Source: an uncultured Erysipelotrichaceae bacterium (GTDB taxonomy: Bacteria; Bacillota_I; Bacilli_A; Erysipelotrichales; Erysipelotrichaceae). Taken from it: a DNA stretch of 64,000 nt. The position numbers and the translations under genes are program-made. The DNA lies in assembly GCA_944326795.1 (NCBI GenBank), contig CALVFJ010000006.1, forward strand, positions 1-64,000, written 5' to 3'. The notes beneath the pieces are model-generated. The model did not search any database. It was not told the origin of the DNA and was given only the letters and a program-made list of their open reading frames with translations. How positions within the stretch are numbered: the stretch's first letter is position 1; each line of letters opens with the position of its first letter. This document shows, in pieces, positions 25,777 through 34,725 of this stretch.

Positions 25777-26721
25777 TTATTTGATAAGCGCACCCTCAAT
25801 ATCATTTATTTCAAATAATTGTAAGAAATTTTTTAATTGTTCTTGAGCATCATTAGCAGCAACGACATCAAGATTCAAGCGATTCCATGTCTTGCTAGCG
25901 ATATTACCGTTTGGTACTCCTAAGATATCTGATCCAACTTGATCAACGATATCAACGACCATTTCATTATTGCTGTTTGCTTCATCAACAAATGATCTTA
26001 TCTCACTGATCAGCATGTCTATGCTATCTTTATTATTTTCATAACTTTCTTCTAGCACAAAAATACCTGCTTGCGGATAGCTTGAGCCATATTTTTCTTG
26101 CCACATTTGTTGAAGATCAGCAATGATAGTTAATTCTTTGCCGTTTTCTTTAGCTTTGGCAATGGTGGCAGTTGCCGCAGGTTCAGCTAATAAAGCAACG
26201 TCTGCATTATCGCTTAGCAATGCTGCTTGCGCTTCAGCAACGCTTGGATAATATGTCTTGTTCATTGAAAGATCTTGATATAAATCTTCAAAAACTAAAC
26301 CAACTACGGCATTTTCGCCAAATAAAGCAATTTCTTTACCACTTTCAAGAGCATCGCTAGGTCCTACAAGATATAGATTGCCCCATGTAAGGATATCGAT
26401 CAATTTGTATGAAGTTTTGCCAGCTGCTGCCAACTTAACCCCAAGATTGGTCGGAGCTATGATGATATCATATTCAGGATCCGGATTAACCAATGCTGCT
26501 TGCAATACATCGCTACCATCAACCGTAGTGACCGAATGTTCATTTTCGATGATAACTTGCGTTAAAGGCAAAGCTGTCGCTCCTTTAGGAGCTAAGATAT
26601 TTAATGAAACGTTATCTGCAGTTGAGGTAGGAGTTATCGTTGCCTCGATCATATCTTTTGATGTTGTGGAACATCCAGCTAATACCATCAAACTTAATAA
26701 TAGAATAATTAATTTTTTCAT
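25777..26721 (-). CDS. ABC transporter substrate-binding lipoprotein
   Basis: 314 residues. Lipoprotein signal MKKLIILLLSLMVLAGCS (Cys at 17) followed by a periplasmic-binding fold of the SsuA/NMT1 class (pattern LAPKGATALPLTQVI, then ALLAEPAATATIA). It starts three bases after thrS and ends in a terminator, so it is expressed from the Thr T-box. The ligand cannot be read from sequence; the T-box context suggests an amino-acid link, while the permease class suggests sulfonate- or thiamin-precursor-like substrates. Confidence 0.82.
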   Translation of the reverse strand: MKKLIILLLSLMVLAGCSTTSKDMIEATITPTSTADNVSLNILAPKGATALPLTQVIIENEHSVTTVDGSDVLQAALVNPDPEYDIIIAPTNLGVKLAAAGKTSYKLIDILTWGNLYLVGPSDALESGKEIALFGENAVVGLVFEDLYQDLSMNKTYYPSVAEAQAALLSDNADVALLAEPAATATIAKAKENGKELTIIADLQQMWQEKYGSSYPQAGIFVLEESYENNKDSIDMLISEIRSFVDEANSNNEMVVDIVDQVGSDILGVPNGNIASKTWNRLNLDVVAANDAQEQLKNFLQLFEINDIEGALIK

Positions 26722-26724
26722 TTT

Positions 26725-28467
26725 TTATGCTAACCTCTTCTGTTTGATTTCTTCACAAATATCTTGAACAAATTCGGCTATTGGCATCTTAACCTCTTCT
26801 TTTTTGCCATAGCGACGTACCGTAACGGTTTTCTCATTTTGATCAGCATCTCCAACGACTACTTCTACAGGAATTTTATGGATCTGTGCTTCTCTAATGC
26901 GATATCCTAATTTCTCATTACGATCATCGACGCTAACCCTAACACCTTGTTCTTCTAATGCGGCTTTTATTTCATTTGCATATGCTAAGTGATTTTCATG
27001 GTGGACAGGGATGATCACAACTTGTTTTGGTGCTAACCATAAAGGGAAAGCTCCGGCGAAGTGTTCGATCAAGATTCCGATAAAGCGCTCGATCGATCCG
27101 TAAATAACGCGATGAAGCATGATTGGCCTTTTCTTCGAACCATCGCTATCAATATAAGTAAGATCAAATCTTTCAGGTAAATTCATGTCAAGTTGGATCG
27201 TTCCGCATTGCCATTCACGGCCTAGAGAATCAATTAGATGGAAATCTAGTTTTGGTCCATAAAATGCACCGTCTCCAGGGTTTATCTTGCATTCTTTACC
27301 AGCAGCATGGCATGCTTTTTCTAAGGCCTTTTCGCTCTTATCCCAAATAGCGATATCTCCTATATATTTCTTTTCTGGACGCGTAGATAGTTCTATCGTA
27401 TATTTTAAGCCAAAAACAGCGTAGATTCGATCGATAAATTTGATCAAGCGGATAACTTCCTCTTCGATCTGATCTTCACGCATGAAGATATGAGCATCAT
27501 CTTGTGTAAAGGTCCTTACCCTAAATAAACCGTTCAACGCTCCGCTTGCTTCATGGCGATGAACTTGTCCTAGCTCTCCTACTCTTAATGGTAGATCTTT
27601 ATAAGAATGCAAGCTATTTTTATAAACCAACATGCCCCCTGGACAGTTCATTGGCTTGATGCAGAAAATTCTATCATCGATTTCACTGGTATACATATTT
27701 TCACTATAGTTAGCCCAGTGTCCGCTTAATTCCCATAGTTCCTTGCTCATCATGATTGGGGTCTTGATGAATTGATATCCTTCTTTGGTATGTTCTTGGT
27801 ACCAGAAATTTTCTAGTTCATTTCTTATGATCATTCCATTAGGTAAAAAGAATGGGAAGCCTGGTCCATATTCGCTCATCATAAATAATTCTAATTCTTT
27901 GCCCAATTTCTTATGATCGCGTTTTTTTGCTTCTTCTAAAAGATGCAAATGTTGTTCAAGATCTTCTGGAGTGTTAAAGCAAATACCATAGATTCGTTGT
28001 AGCATCTTATTGTTGGCATCACCTTTCCAATAAGCACCGCTCACCTTTAATAATTTAAAATTCTTTAACAATTTTACAGATTCAACATGCGGACCACGGC
28101 ATAGATCAGTAAAATCTCCTTGGGTATAGCAAGAAATTACCGTATCGTCTTCATCCATGTTGTTGATAAGATCTAATTTATAAGGATCATCCTTAAACAT
28201 TGTTAAAGCTTCTTGTTTAGAAATTTCATGCCTAACGATCCTTTTGCCATCTTTAGCTATTTTTTTCATTTCTTTTTCGATCTTGGCAAGATCTTCTTCT
28301 TTTATTACATCACCATCTAGGTCGATATCATAATAGAATCCTTCATTAATTACTGGACCTACCCAAAATTTTGCATTTGGATATAAATGTTTTACGGCTT
28401 GTGCCAATAAATGGGCACAACTGTGATTCAAGACATGTAGCTGTTCATCTTCTTTGATATTTATCAT
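26725..28467 (-). CDS. thrS: Threonyl-tRNA synthetase lacking the TGS domain
   Basis: 580 residues. It begins directly at the editing domain (LNHSCAHLLAQAVKHLYP, HxxxH) and continues with class II motifs, including MLHRVIYGSIERFIG, and the anticodon domain. The usual ThrRS is about 640 residues with an N-terminal TGS domain. Here the T-box terminator lies about 20 bases upstream of the ATG, so there is no room for one. The gene follows a complete Thr T-box. Confidence 0.95.
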   Translation of the reverse strand: MINIKEDEQLHVLNHSCAHLLAQAVKHLYPNAKFWVGPVINEGFYYDIDLDGDVIKEEDLAKIEKEMKKIAKDGKRIVRHEISKQEALTMFKDDPYKLDLINNMDEDDTVISCYTQGDFTDLCRGPHVESVKLLKNFKLLKVSGAYWKGDANNKMLQRIYGICFNTPEDLEQHLHLLEEAKKRDHKKLGKELELFMMSEYGPGFPFFLPNGMIIRNELENFWYQEHTKEGYQFIKTPIMMSKELWELSGHWANYSENMYTSEIDDRIFCIKPMNCPGGMLVYKNSLHSYKDLPLRVGELGQVHRHEASGALNGLFRVRTFTQDDAHIFMREDQIEEEVIRLIKFIDRIYAVFGLKYTIELSTRPEKKYIGDIAIWDKSEKALEKACHAAGKECKINPGDGAFYGPKLDFHLIDSLGREWQCGTIQLDMNLPERFDLTYIDSDGSKKRPIMLHRVIYGSIERFIGILIEHFAGAFPLWLAPKQVVIIPVHHENHLAYANEIKAALEEQGVRVSVDDRNEKLGYRIREAQIHKIPVEVVVGDADQNEKTVTVRRYGKKEEVKMPIAEFVQDICEEIKQKRLA

Positions 28468-28484
28468 TTTTTATCTTCCTTTCT

Positions 28485-28710
28485 ATAAAAAAACGTCCTT
28501 AGCTAAAAGGACGTTTAAACACGCGGTACCACCTTAATTCCATTGTTTATAACAATGACCCTCAAGACATTTAACGCATGTCAAACGGCTTTCGATTAAG
28601 AAGCTGCTCCAAGGTAGTAATCAATAAGCGATCTTCTGATTTTGCACCAACCAATCAGCTCTCTGCATGATCTTTCCTATTGATCGTGTCCTTTTCATTG
28701 CATTACCTAT
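28485..28710 (-). ncRNA. T-box leader of thrS
   Basis: Contains the T-box sequence GGTGGTACCGCG (minus strand, 28521-28532), an antiterminator region, and the competing terminator AAACGTCC/GGACGTTT plus T-run (28487-28517). The specifier region reads ACT-ACC just before TTGGAGC; both are Thr codons. Uncharged tRNA(Thr) should pair with the specifier and stabilise the antiterminator, switching on thrS and the downstream lipoprotein. Confidence 0.93.
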
Positions 28711-28739
28711 TTTATACAACAAATTAATTTGCTTGTCAA
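28711..28739 (-). promoter_or_regulatory. thrS promoter
   Basis: TTGACA (28734-28739), 17-base spacer, TATAAA (28711-28716) on the minus strand; close to a consensus sigma-A promoter. Confidence 0.85.
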
Positions 28740-28756
28740 ATAAATTAACCATATTT

Positions 28757-29536
28757 TTATCCCAAGGCGACATCAAGGATCATCATGATGATAAATCCTA
28801 ATGCAAAGCCAATGGTTGCAATATTAGAGTGTTCACCCTCACTTGCTTCAGGAATCAATTCTTCAACTACCACATACAACATTGCACCGGCTGCAAAAGC
28901 TAAGAAATATGGCAATAATGGTTCGATAAGATTTATCAGCCATATAGTTATGATAGCCGCGATCGGTTCAACGATGCCGCTTAAACTGCCATAAACGAAA
29001 GACTTAAATTTGCTATTTCCTTCATTTTTTAATGGCAAAGATATGATCGCTCCCTCAGGAATATTTTGAATTGCAATACCTATGCACAAAGCAAAGACCG
29101 AAGCAAGCGTTATCAATGAATTTCCATTCATGAAACTAGCAAAGATAACCCCTACCGCCATTCCTTCAGGTATATTATGCAAGGTTACAGCAAATAATAG
29201 CATCATGGTTCGCGAAATATTTGTATTTTGTAAACCTTCAGGTTTTTCGCTATTAACATGCAAATGTGGGATCAAAAAATCTAAACCTAGCAAAAAAAAA
29301 AAACCTAATAATAAACCAACTGCCGCAGGAAAAAAAGCAAGCTTGCCTAGCTCCACGCTCATATCAATGCTTGGAATGATCAAGGACCAGCAGCTAGCAG
29401 CAACCATTACGCCACTAGCAAATCCTAGCATGGCCTTTTGGATCTTATCATCTAACTTTTCTTTTAATAAAAATACCATGGCACTTCCTAAGGTCGTGCC
29501 AAGAAATGGTATGAACAACGTTAAGATATAATTCAT
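28757..29536 (-). CDS. ZIP-family divalent metal transporter
   Basis: 259 residues from the ATG at 29536; a GTG six bases upstream lies inside the SD (GAAGAGGTG) and is less likely. Eight hydrophobic segments, with ZIP signature helices HNIPEGMAVG and IGIAIQNIPEGAII and a His-containing loop (LIPHLHVNSE). Imports zinc, iron or manganese. Ungrouped gene divergent from birA. Confidence 0.9.
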   Translation of the reverse strand: MNYILTLFIPFLGTTLGSAMVFLLKEKLDDKIQKAMLGFASGVMVAASCWSLIIPSIDMSVELGKLAFFPAAVGLLLGFFFLLGLDFLIPHLHVNSEKPEGLQNTNISRTMMLLFAVTLHNIPEGMAVGVIFASFMNGNSLITLASVFALCIGIAIQNIPEGAIISLPLKNEGNSKFKSFVYGSLSGIVEPIAAIITIWLINLIEPLLPYFLAFAAGAMLYVVVEELIPEASEGEHSNIATIGFALGFIIMMILDVALG

Positions 29537-29557
29537 AGACACCTCTTCTTTTTAAAT

Positions 29558-29611
29558 ATCTTAAAAGATAGACGATATTTTTGCAATTTAAATGCTTATA
29601 AATGATATAAT
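29558..29611. promoter_or_regulatory. Overlapping divergent promoters of the ZIP gene and birA
   Basis: The palindromic hexamer TTGCAA (29581-29586) can serve both sides: minus strand TTGCAA-17-TAAGAT (29558-29563) for the ZIP gene, and plus strand TTGCAA-19-TATAAT (29606-29611, extended TGA) for birA. The birA -10 is six bases from its ATG. Confidence 0.55.
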
Positions 29612-29617
29612 CTTTTC

Positions 29618-30388
29618 ATGAAAGATATTAATTTACTAAAAATTCAGCAACATGTACCAGCTTTTTTTCATCATATCCAATTAGTTGATTGCACCGGTTC
29701 TACCAATGATGATCTTAAACAACTAGATCCTGTGATAAAAGAAGGATATATTTTGCTAGCAAATCAACAAAATAATGGTAAAGGTCGCAATGGACGACGC
29801 TTTTTAAGTCCTGCAGACAATGGGATCTATATGTCCTTTTTATTAAAGCCACAAAGAAATATTCAAACGCTTCCCTTGTTAAGCATCATGGTTTCATGTG
29901 CTGTTTTTAAGGCAATCCAGGCAACATATAAGCTTGATTGCCAGATAAAATGGGTAAACGATTTAATGATAGCTAATAAAAAAATAGCCGGAATCTTGAT
30001 CGAAAATCAATATTTTGGCCCTAATGATAATCGCACGATCATAGGTATCGGGATCAATGTACATAAGCATTCATTTTGCTCACAATTACAAGATATCGCC
30101 ACAACGATCGAAGAACACACTTCACAGATCTTGCCAAGGGATCAGCTGATCATCAGCATCTTGCAATATTTTTATGACTATTACCATGATCATGAAGATA
30201 CGAAAGCATACCTTGATTTATATCGTAAGCACTGCATCGTTTTGAATAAACCCATAACCGTTATTACCCCACAAGAAACTTATCTAGCTTATGCTGTCGA
30301 TATTGACAATCAAGGCGGTTTGATCATTAAAAAAGATGATAAGATCATGACCTTATCATCAGCTGAGATATCTATTCGCAATTGTTGA
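29618..30388 (+). CDS. birA: Biotin-[acetyl-CoA carboxylase] ligase, monofunctional
   Basis: 256 residues. Catalytic core motifs GSTND (N-terminal), GKGRNGRRF for biotinyl-AMP binding, KWVNDLM, and a C-terminal SH3-like domain. There is no N-terminal winged helix, so it should not act as a biotin repressor. It biotinylates AccB, whose gene lies in the converging fatty-acid operon. The last 17 bases overlap the plsC end. No SD before the ATG. Confidence 0.93.
   Translation: MKDINLLKIQQHVPAFFHHIQLVDCTGSTNDDLKQLDPVIKEGYILLANQQNNGKGRNGRRFLSPADNGIYMSFLLKPQRNIQTLPLLSIMVSCAVFKAIQATYKLDCQIKWVNDLMIANKKIAGILIENQYFGPNDNRTIIGIGINVHKHSFCSQLQDIATTIEEHTSQILPRDQLIISILQYFYDYYHDHEDTKAYLDLYRKHCIVLNKPITVITPQETYLAYAVDIDNQGGLIIKKDDKIMTLSSAEISIRNC
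30329..30360 (-). terminator. Fatty-acid operon terminator inside birA
   Basis: GATGATAAG (30335-30343), eight-base loop, CTTATCATC (30352-30360), followed on the minus strand by six T's. It lies just past the plsC stop and within the last 60 bases of birA coding sequence. Confidence 0.78.
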
Positions 30389-31061
30389 CCTTTGCAGCTA
30401 TTTCTTGATAGATCATTGCTGCAAAATCATCATATTCCATATCTTTATATTCTTCATAAGGATGCAGTTTTCCATAAGTGATCTGCAGCCTTTTTTCATG
30501 TTTTCCTTTGACGTCCAGGCAATATGCATTATTTAACGCTACCGCAACAACATTTGCTTTTGCCATATAGCATGGTCTTAAAGCTCCTTCTTTAAAAGCA
30601 TTCATTTGATCTTGTTTGGATCTGGTTCCTTCCGGGAATATCAAGATGTTACGACCATTTTTTAGATAGCGTAATGCTTCTTTAAGCATATGGATATTTC
30701 CTTGTTTGCTGTTTCGATCAAAATAGATCGTATCGATCAATGATGCATATTCTCCTAACAAGGGAAGCTTTTCGTTTTCTTTTTTTGAAATAAAGCTTAA
30801 ACTAGTTGGCGAACTAGCAACGATCATGGCAGGATCGATCGTTCCTTGATGATTCGAGACATAAAAGATAGGTTTTTCCAAATCAAACGCTTCTTCGTAT
30901 TTAACCTGTAGATCATATCCCAAAAATTTAATGATAAACTTGCTGACACGTTGCACAAATGCATAACGTTCTTCAAAGCTTTTATCTTGATGATAAAAAC
31001 AATTAAGATATGCCCATGGAGCAATTAGCAATCCTTTCAAAACAACCGATATTTTCATCAT
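30372..31061 (-). CDS. plsC: 1-acyl-sn-glycerol-3-phosphate acyltransferase
   Basis: 229 residues. Acyltransferase motifs: SNHQGTIDP (NHx4D) and FPEGTRSK, plus an N-terminal hydrophobic segment. It makes phosphatidic acid from lysophosphatidate at the membrane, the lipid-assembly step following the fab genes. Its start overlaps the acpS stop (ATGA). Last gene of the operon. Confidence 0.9.
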   Translation of the reverse strand: MMKISVVLKGLLIAPWAYLNCFYHQDKSFEERYAFVQRVSKFIIKFLGYDLQVKYEEAFDLEKPIFYVSNHQGTIDPAMIVASSPTSLSFISKKENEKLPLLGEYASLIDTIYFDRNSKQGNIHMLKEALRYLKNGRNILIFPEGTRSKQDQMNAFKEGALRPCYMAKANVVAVALNNAYCLDVKGKHEKRLQITYGKLHPYEEYKDMEYDDFAAMIYQEIAAKVNNCE

Positions 31062-31375
31062 CCAACCTTTATGGCTACAGCCGTAGCATATTCGCGCTCA
31101 TGAGCGATGCTTAATAAAAACACTTCATTTTCTGTACTAACTTCTGGCTTACCATCTTTGTATAAGACATTGATCTTTTGCATGCTCAAGGATTGATTGC
31201 TTGCCTTGATGATCGCTTCCTTAGCAGCAAAACGTCCAGCTAAAAATTCAATGCTCCTATTTTTTTTCATATATAGCTCATATTCTTGAGCAGTCAGGAT
31301 CCTTTTAGCTAATTTATCTTTGTTTTTTTCAAAGCGTTCGATCTTGACGATATCATTGCCAATCCCATAGATCAT
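31058..31375 (-). CDS. acpS: Holo-[acyl-carrier-protein] synthase
   Basis: 105 residues from the ATG at 31375 (MIYGIGNDIVKIERF), chosen over an upstream in-frame ATG because GIGxDIVxIxR is the usual family N-terminus and a GGAG SD precedes it. Second motif FAAKEAIIKA. It transfers 4'-phosphopantetheine to AcpP. The start overlaps the end of fabZ. Confidence 0.93.
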   Translation of the reverse strand: MIYGIGNDIVKIERFEKNKDKLAKRILTAQEYELYMKKNRSIEFLAGRFAAKEAIIKASNQSLSMQKINVLYKDGKPEVSTENEVFLLSIAHEREYATAVAIKVG

Positions 31376-31376
31376 A

Positions 31377-31799
31377 TTAATTAACTCCACACATGATCGA
31401 TGCTTTGCAAACGATCTTATCTTCGACCTTAGCATAAGCATCTGCAAAACAGATCCCGGCTTTGCTTTTAGTAAAGACCACGGTTAATTCTAAAGTATCT
31501 CCCGGAACGACCTGTTTATAGAAACGGGCTTTATCGATGCCTGCAAAATATGCGATCTTGCCTTTATTTTCTGGTTTAGATAGCAACAATACGCATCCGG
31601 TTTGTGCTAATGCTTCAATGATCAAAACCCCTGGCATCACATGTTTTTGGGGAAAATGTCCTAAAAATTGCATTTCATTAGCACTTACGCATTTTTTACC
31701 AATTATTGTATCTTCTTCCATTTTTTCAATACGATCAACAAGCAAAAATGGATAACGATGTGGAATGATCGTTTGAATTTGATTTGAATCTAAGATCAT
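31377..31799 (-). CDS. fabZ: 3-hydroxyacyl-[ACP] dehydratase FabZ
   Basis: 140 residues, hot-dog fold. Catalytic H48 (GHFPQKHVMPG) and E62 (LIIEALAQ), N-terminal IPHRYPFLLVDR. Dehydrates 3-hydroxyacyl-ACP in the elongation cycle. There is no adjacent FabA or FabN, so the unsaturated-acid route is not evident here. Lies three bases after fabF. Confidence 0.95.
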   Translation of the reverse strand: MILDSNQIQTIIPHRYPFLLVDRIEKMEEDTIIGKKCVSANEMQFLGHFPQKHVMPGVLIIEALAQTGCVLLLSKPENKGKIAYFAGIDKARFYKQVVPGDTLELTVVFTKSKAGICFADAYAKVEDKIVCKASIMCGVN

Positions 31800-31802
31800 T
31801 GC

Positions 31803-33044
31803 TTATTTTTCCTCCCATTTCTTTAAGATGATTGATGCATTATGGCCGCCAAAACCTAAAGAATTGCTCATGACATAGTTTAGTGGTTGATTACGATTTA
31901 CGTTCACTACGATATCAAGATCACATTGTTCATCTGGTAGCTGATAATTTATCGTAGCAGGTATCATTTGTGCCTGTAAGGCTTTGGTACATATGATAGC
32001 TTCGACCGCGCCACTTGCACCTAATAAATGACCCGTGTTGCTTTTGGTGCTAGATACAGCTAATTTATATGCATGATCTTTAAAAGCTTTTTTAATAGCT
32101 GCTGTTTCAGTTAGATCATTTAGCTTTGTGCTTGTTCCATGGGCATTGATATAGTCGATCTTCGTATATGGCAACATGGCATCGTTTAATGCTCGTTCCA
32201 TGGCTTTGGCAGGCATTGTACCATCAATTGAAGGCGAAGTTATATGATAAGCATCACAGCTGCTACCATAACCGATAATTTCAGCATATATCCTGGCCTT
32301 TCTTTTAAGAGCATGTTCTAATTCTTCTAAGATCAAGATACCTGCTCCTTCACCCATGACAAAGCCCGAACGTTCTTGATCAAATGGAATCGATGCTCTA
32401 TGACTATCCTGTTGCGTTGATAATGCTCGCATTGCTTGGAAACCAGCAATCGCTAATGGAGTAATCGAGCTTTCTGCTCCACCGGTAATCATGATATCCA
32501 TGTAACCATCGCGAATTTGATGAAAAGCTTCGCCGATAGCATTGGTACCAGCAGCACATGCGGTTACTGGTGCATAGCAGCTGCCATGAGCTTTCATATC
32601 GATAGCTATATTCCCAGCAGCTAAATTGATCAAGCTCATAGGAATAAAGTAAGGTGATACCTTGCCATTTCCTTTTTCAGTTAAATTTTGCTTAGCTTGT
32701 TCTATCGTTGCGATTCCTCCGATTCCCGAACCAACGATTACTCCTAAGCGTTCATGATCGATCAATTGCAGATCGATATCGCTATCATCTATTGCTTGTC
32801 TTGCTGCAATACGCGCAAATTGTACAAAACGATCATTAAACTTTAGATCTTTTTTGCTAAAATATTTTTCGGGATCTAGATCTTTAACTTCAGCTGCTAA
32901 TTTAACCTTATAATCACTGGTATCAAATGATGTGATCTTGGCAATCCCACATTTATTTTCTTCAATGGCTTGCCATAAGCTTTCAGCATCATTGCCTATT
33001 GGCGTTATTGCTCCTAAACCGGTAATAACTACTCTTCTGTTCAT
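31803..33044 (-). CDS. fabF: 3-oxoacyl-[ACP] synthase II (FabF)
   Basis: 413 residues, thiolase fold. Catalytic triad Cys163 (VTACAAGTNA), His in NAHGTSTKLND and His in NTGHLLGASGAVE. Condenses malonyl-ACP with acyl-ACP. Only one FabF/B-type gene is in the operon. Confidence 0.96.
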   Translation of the reverse strand: MNRRVVITGLGAITPIGNDAESLWQAIEENKCGIAKITSFDTSDYKVKLAAEVKDLDPEKYFSKKDLKFNDRFVQFARIAARQAIDDSDIDLQLIDHERLGVIVGSGIGGIATIEQAKQNLTEKGNGKVSPYFIPMSLINLAAGNIAIDMKAHGSCYAPVTACAAGTNAIGEAFHQIRDGYMDIMITGGAESSITPLAIAGFQAMRALSTQQDSHRASIPFDQERSGFVMGEGAGILILEELEHALKRKARIYAEIIGYGSSCDAYHITSPSIDGTMPAKAMERALNDAMLPYTKIDYINAHGTSTKLNDLTETAAIKKAFKDHAYKLAVSSTKSNTGHLLGASGAVEAIICTKALQAQMIPATINYQLPDEQCDLDIVVNVNRNQPLNYVMSNSLGFGGHNASIILKKWEEK

Positions 33045-33056
33045 TACAACTTCCTC

Positions 33057-33794
33057 CTAAAATACCATGCCGCCATCTACGCAGATGGTTTGTCCTGTAA
33101 TATATCCGCTCATGTCACCTGCTAAAAAACTTACGGTATTAGCTATATCTTCTGGTTTTCCTAAACGCTGCAATGCAATATTCTTGATGATATCATCTAC
33201 ATAACTTGTATCTAATGATTTGGTCATATCTGTTTCAATAAATCCTGGACAAACAGCATTGACCCTAACATTATAGCGAGCTAATTCTTTAGCCGCAGAT
33301 TTGGTAATTCCCAAGATTCCCGCTTTAGATGCTGCATAATTAACCTGACCAATATTGCCTATTAAACCAATGACGCTGCTAATGTTGATGATGCTGCCTT
33401 TTTTTTGTTTGAACATAAGCTTTGCAGCATGTTTGGTACAATTAAAACATCCTTTAAGATTAGTTGCTATAACTTGGTCAAATTCTTCATCCTTAAGTCT
33501 TAATAATAAATTATCCTTAGTTATTCCCGCATTATTAACCAAAACATCAAGCTTACCACATTCTTCCTTTATCATCTTAAACATATTCTCTACTTCTTTA
33601 CCATCAGCAACATTGGCTTGATAGATCCATGCTTTCTGTCCTAAATCCTGGATCAAAGATTGTAATTGGATAGCTTTATCTTGGCTTGAATGAAAGTTTA
33701 TAACGATATCATAACCATCTTTAGCAAGTTTCAAAGCAATGGCTTGACCAATGCCTTTTGGCGCACCAGTAACTAAAGCAACCTTATTGTTCAT
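33057..33794 (-). CDS. fabG: 3-oxoacyl-[ACP] reductase (FabG)
   Basis: 245 residues, short-chain dehydrogenase. Cofactor motif TGAPKGIG (9-16), NNAG, and catalytic Ser139/140, Tyr153 and Lys157 (YAASK). NADPH-dependent step of the cycle. SD AGGAGGTG; the start overlaps fabD by 11 bases. Confidence 0.95.
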   Translation of the reverse strand: MNNKVALVTGAPKGIGQAIALKLAKDGYDIVINFHSSQDKAIQLQSLIQDLGQKAWIYQANVADGKEVENMFKMIKEECGKLDVLVNNAGITKDNLLLRLKDEEFDQVIATNLKGCFNCTKHAAKLMFKQKKGSIINISSVIGLIGNIGQVNYAASKAGILGITKSAAKELARYNVRVNAVCPGFIETDMTKSLDTSYVDDIIKNIALQRLGKPEDIANTVSFLAGDMSGYITGQTICVDGGMVF

Positions 33795-34725
33795 TAGCTA
33801 ACACCTCCTGTAATTTAGCAATATCTTCAATTGAATCAACATTTATGACCTTCGAAGCGGGAGCAATTTTGCTGATAAGTTTGCTTAAAGTTGAACCTGG
33901 TCCTATTTCTACAAATAGTTCAACTCTATCTTTGATCATATTTTTGATCGTTTGCATAAAATATACGCTATGAGACATTTGTTTCCCCATGATCAAAGCT
34001 AATGACGATATATCATTAACATCAATAGGTTCACCACAGATATTGTAATAAATCGTTTTTTTAGGAAGCTTAAGATCATAGTTTTGAAGATACGCAGTCA
34101 AATCATTGCTAGCTTCTTTCAATAGCGGACTATGAAAAGCCCCGCTTACTTTTAAAGGAATGGCTTTGACCTTAGGCATATTTCTAAGTTTGTCAACTGC
34201 CGAATCCACCGCTATGCTTTCGCCCGTGATAACGATCTGGGTTGGACTATTATAATTGGCTATGCTTAAGCTTCCTAATGCTGAACATTCTTTGATCACA
34301 TCTTTGATCTGTTGGATATCAGCATTCATGATAGCTGCCATTTTGCTATCATAGCACGATAAAGCCTTGCTCATCAGCTGGCTTCTTATCTTGATGATTT
34401 CCAAGCCTGTTTGGACGTCAAATACGTTTGCTGCGCACAATGCGCTATATTCTCCCAAGCTAAGTCCAGCAACGATATCAGCATCGATACCTAAGCTTTT
34501 CAAAGTTGCGTAAATGCTCATCGATGCTAAAAATACGCATGGTTGCGTGTAAAGCGTGTCATTTAATACTTCTTTAGGACCTTCAAAAATCACTTTTTTG
34601 ATATCGTAATCCATCTTAGCATTATCGAATATACTTTTAGCAACTGCATAATTATCATAAAAATCTTTTTGCATCTGCACATATTGTGCACCTTGTCCTG
34701 CAAATATAAATGCTGTTTTCATCAA
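33784..34725 (-). CDS. fabD: Malonyl-CoA:ACP transacylase
   Basis: 313 residues. Nucleophile Ser89 in GLSLGEYSAL, N-terminal FAGQGAQY, and catalytic His in GAFHSPL. Loads malonate onto AcpP. Start overlaps the preceding flavoprotein stop. Confidence 0.96.
   Translation of the reverse strand: MMKTAFIFAGQGAQYVQMQKDFYDNYAVAKSIFDNAKMDYDIKKVIFEGPKEVLNDTLYTQPCVFLASMSIYATLKSLGIDADIVAGLSLGEYSALCAANVFDVQTGLEIIKIRSQLMSKALSCYDSKMAAIMNADIQQIKDVIKECSALGSLSIANYNSPTQIVITGESIAVDSAVDKLRNMPKVKAIPLKVSGAFHSPLLKEASNDLTAYLQNYDLKLPKKTIYYNICGEPIDVNDISSLALIMGKQMSHSVYFMQTIKNMIKDRVELFVEIGPGSTLSKLISKIAPASKVINVDSIEDIAKLQEVLANEQ

Noticed and set aside
30389-30425. Plus-strand terminator for birA (TTTGCAGC/GCTGCAAA inside plsC)
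   Set aside because: The loop is 19 bases and no T-run follows, so it is not convincing as an intrinsic terminator.
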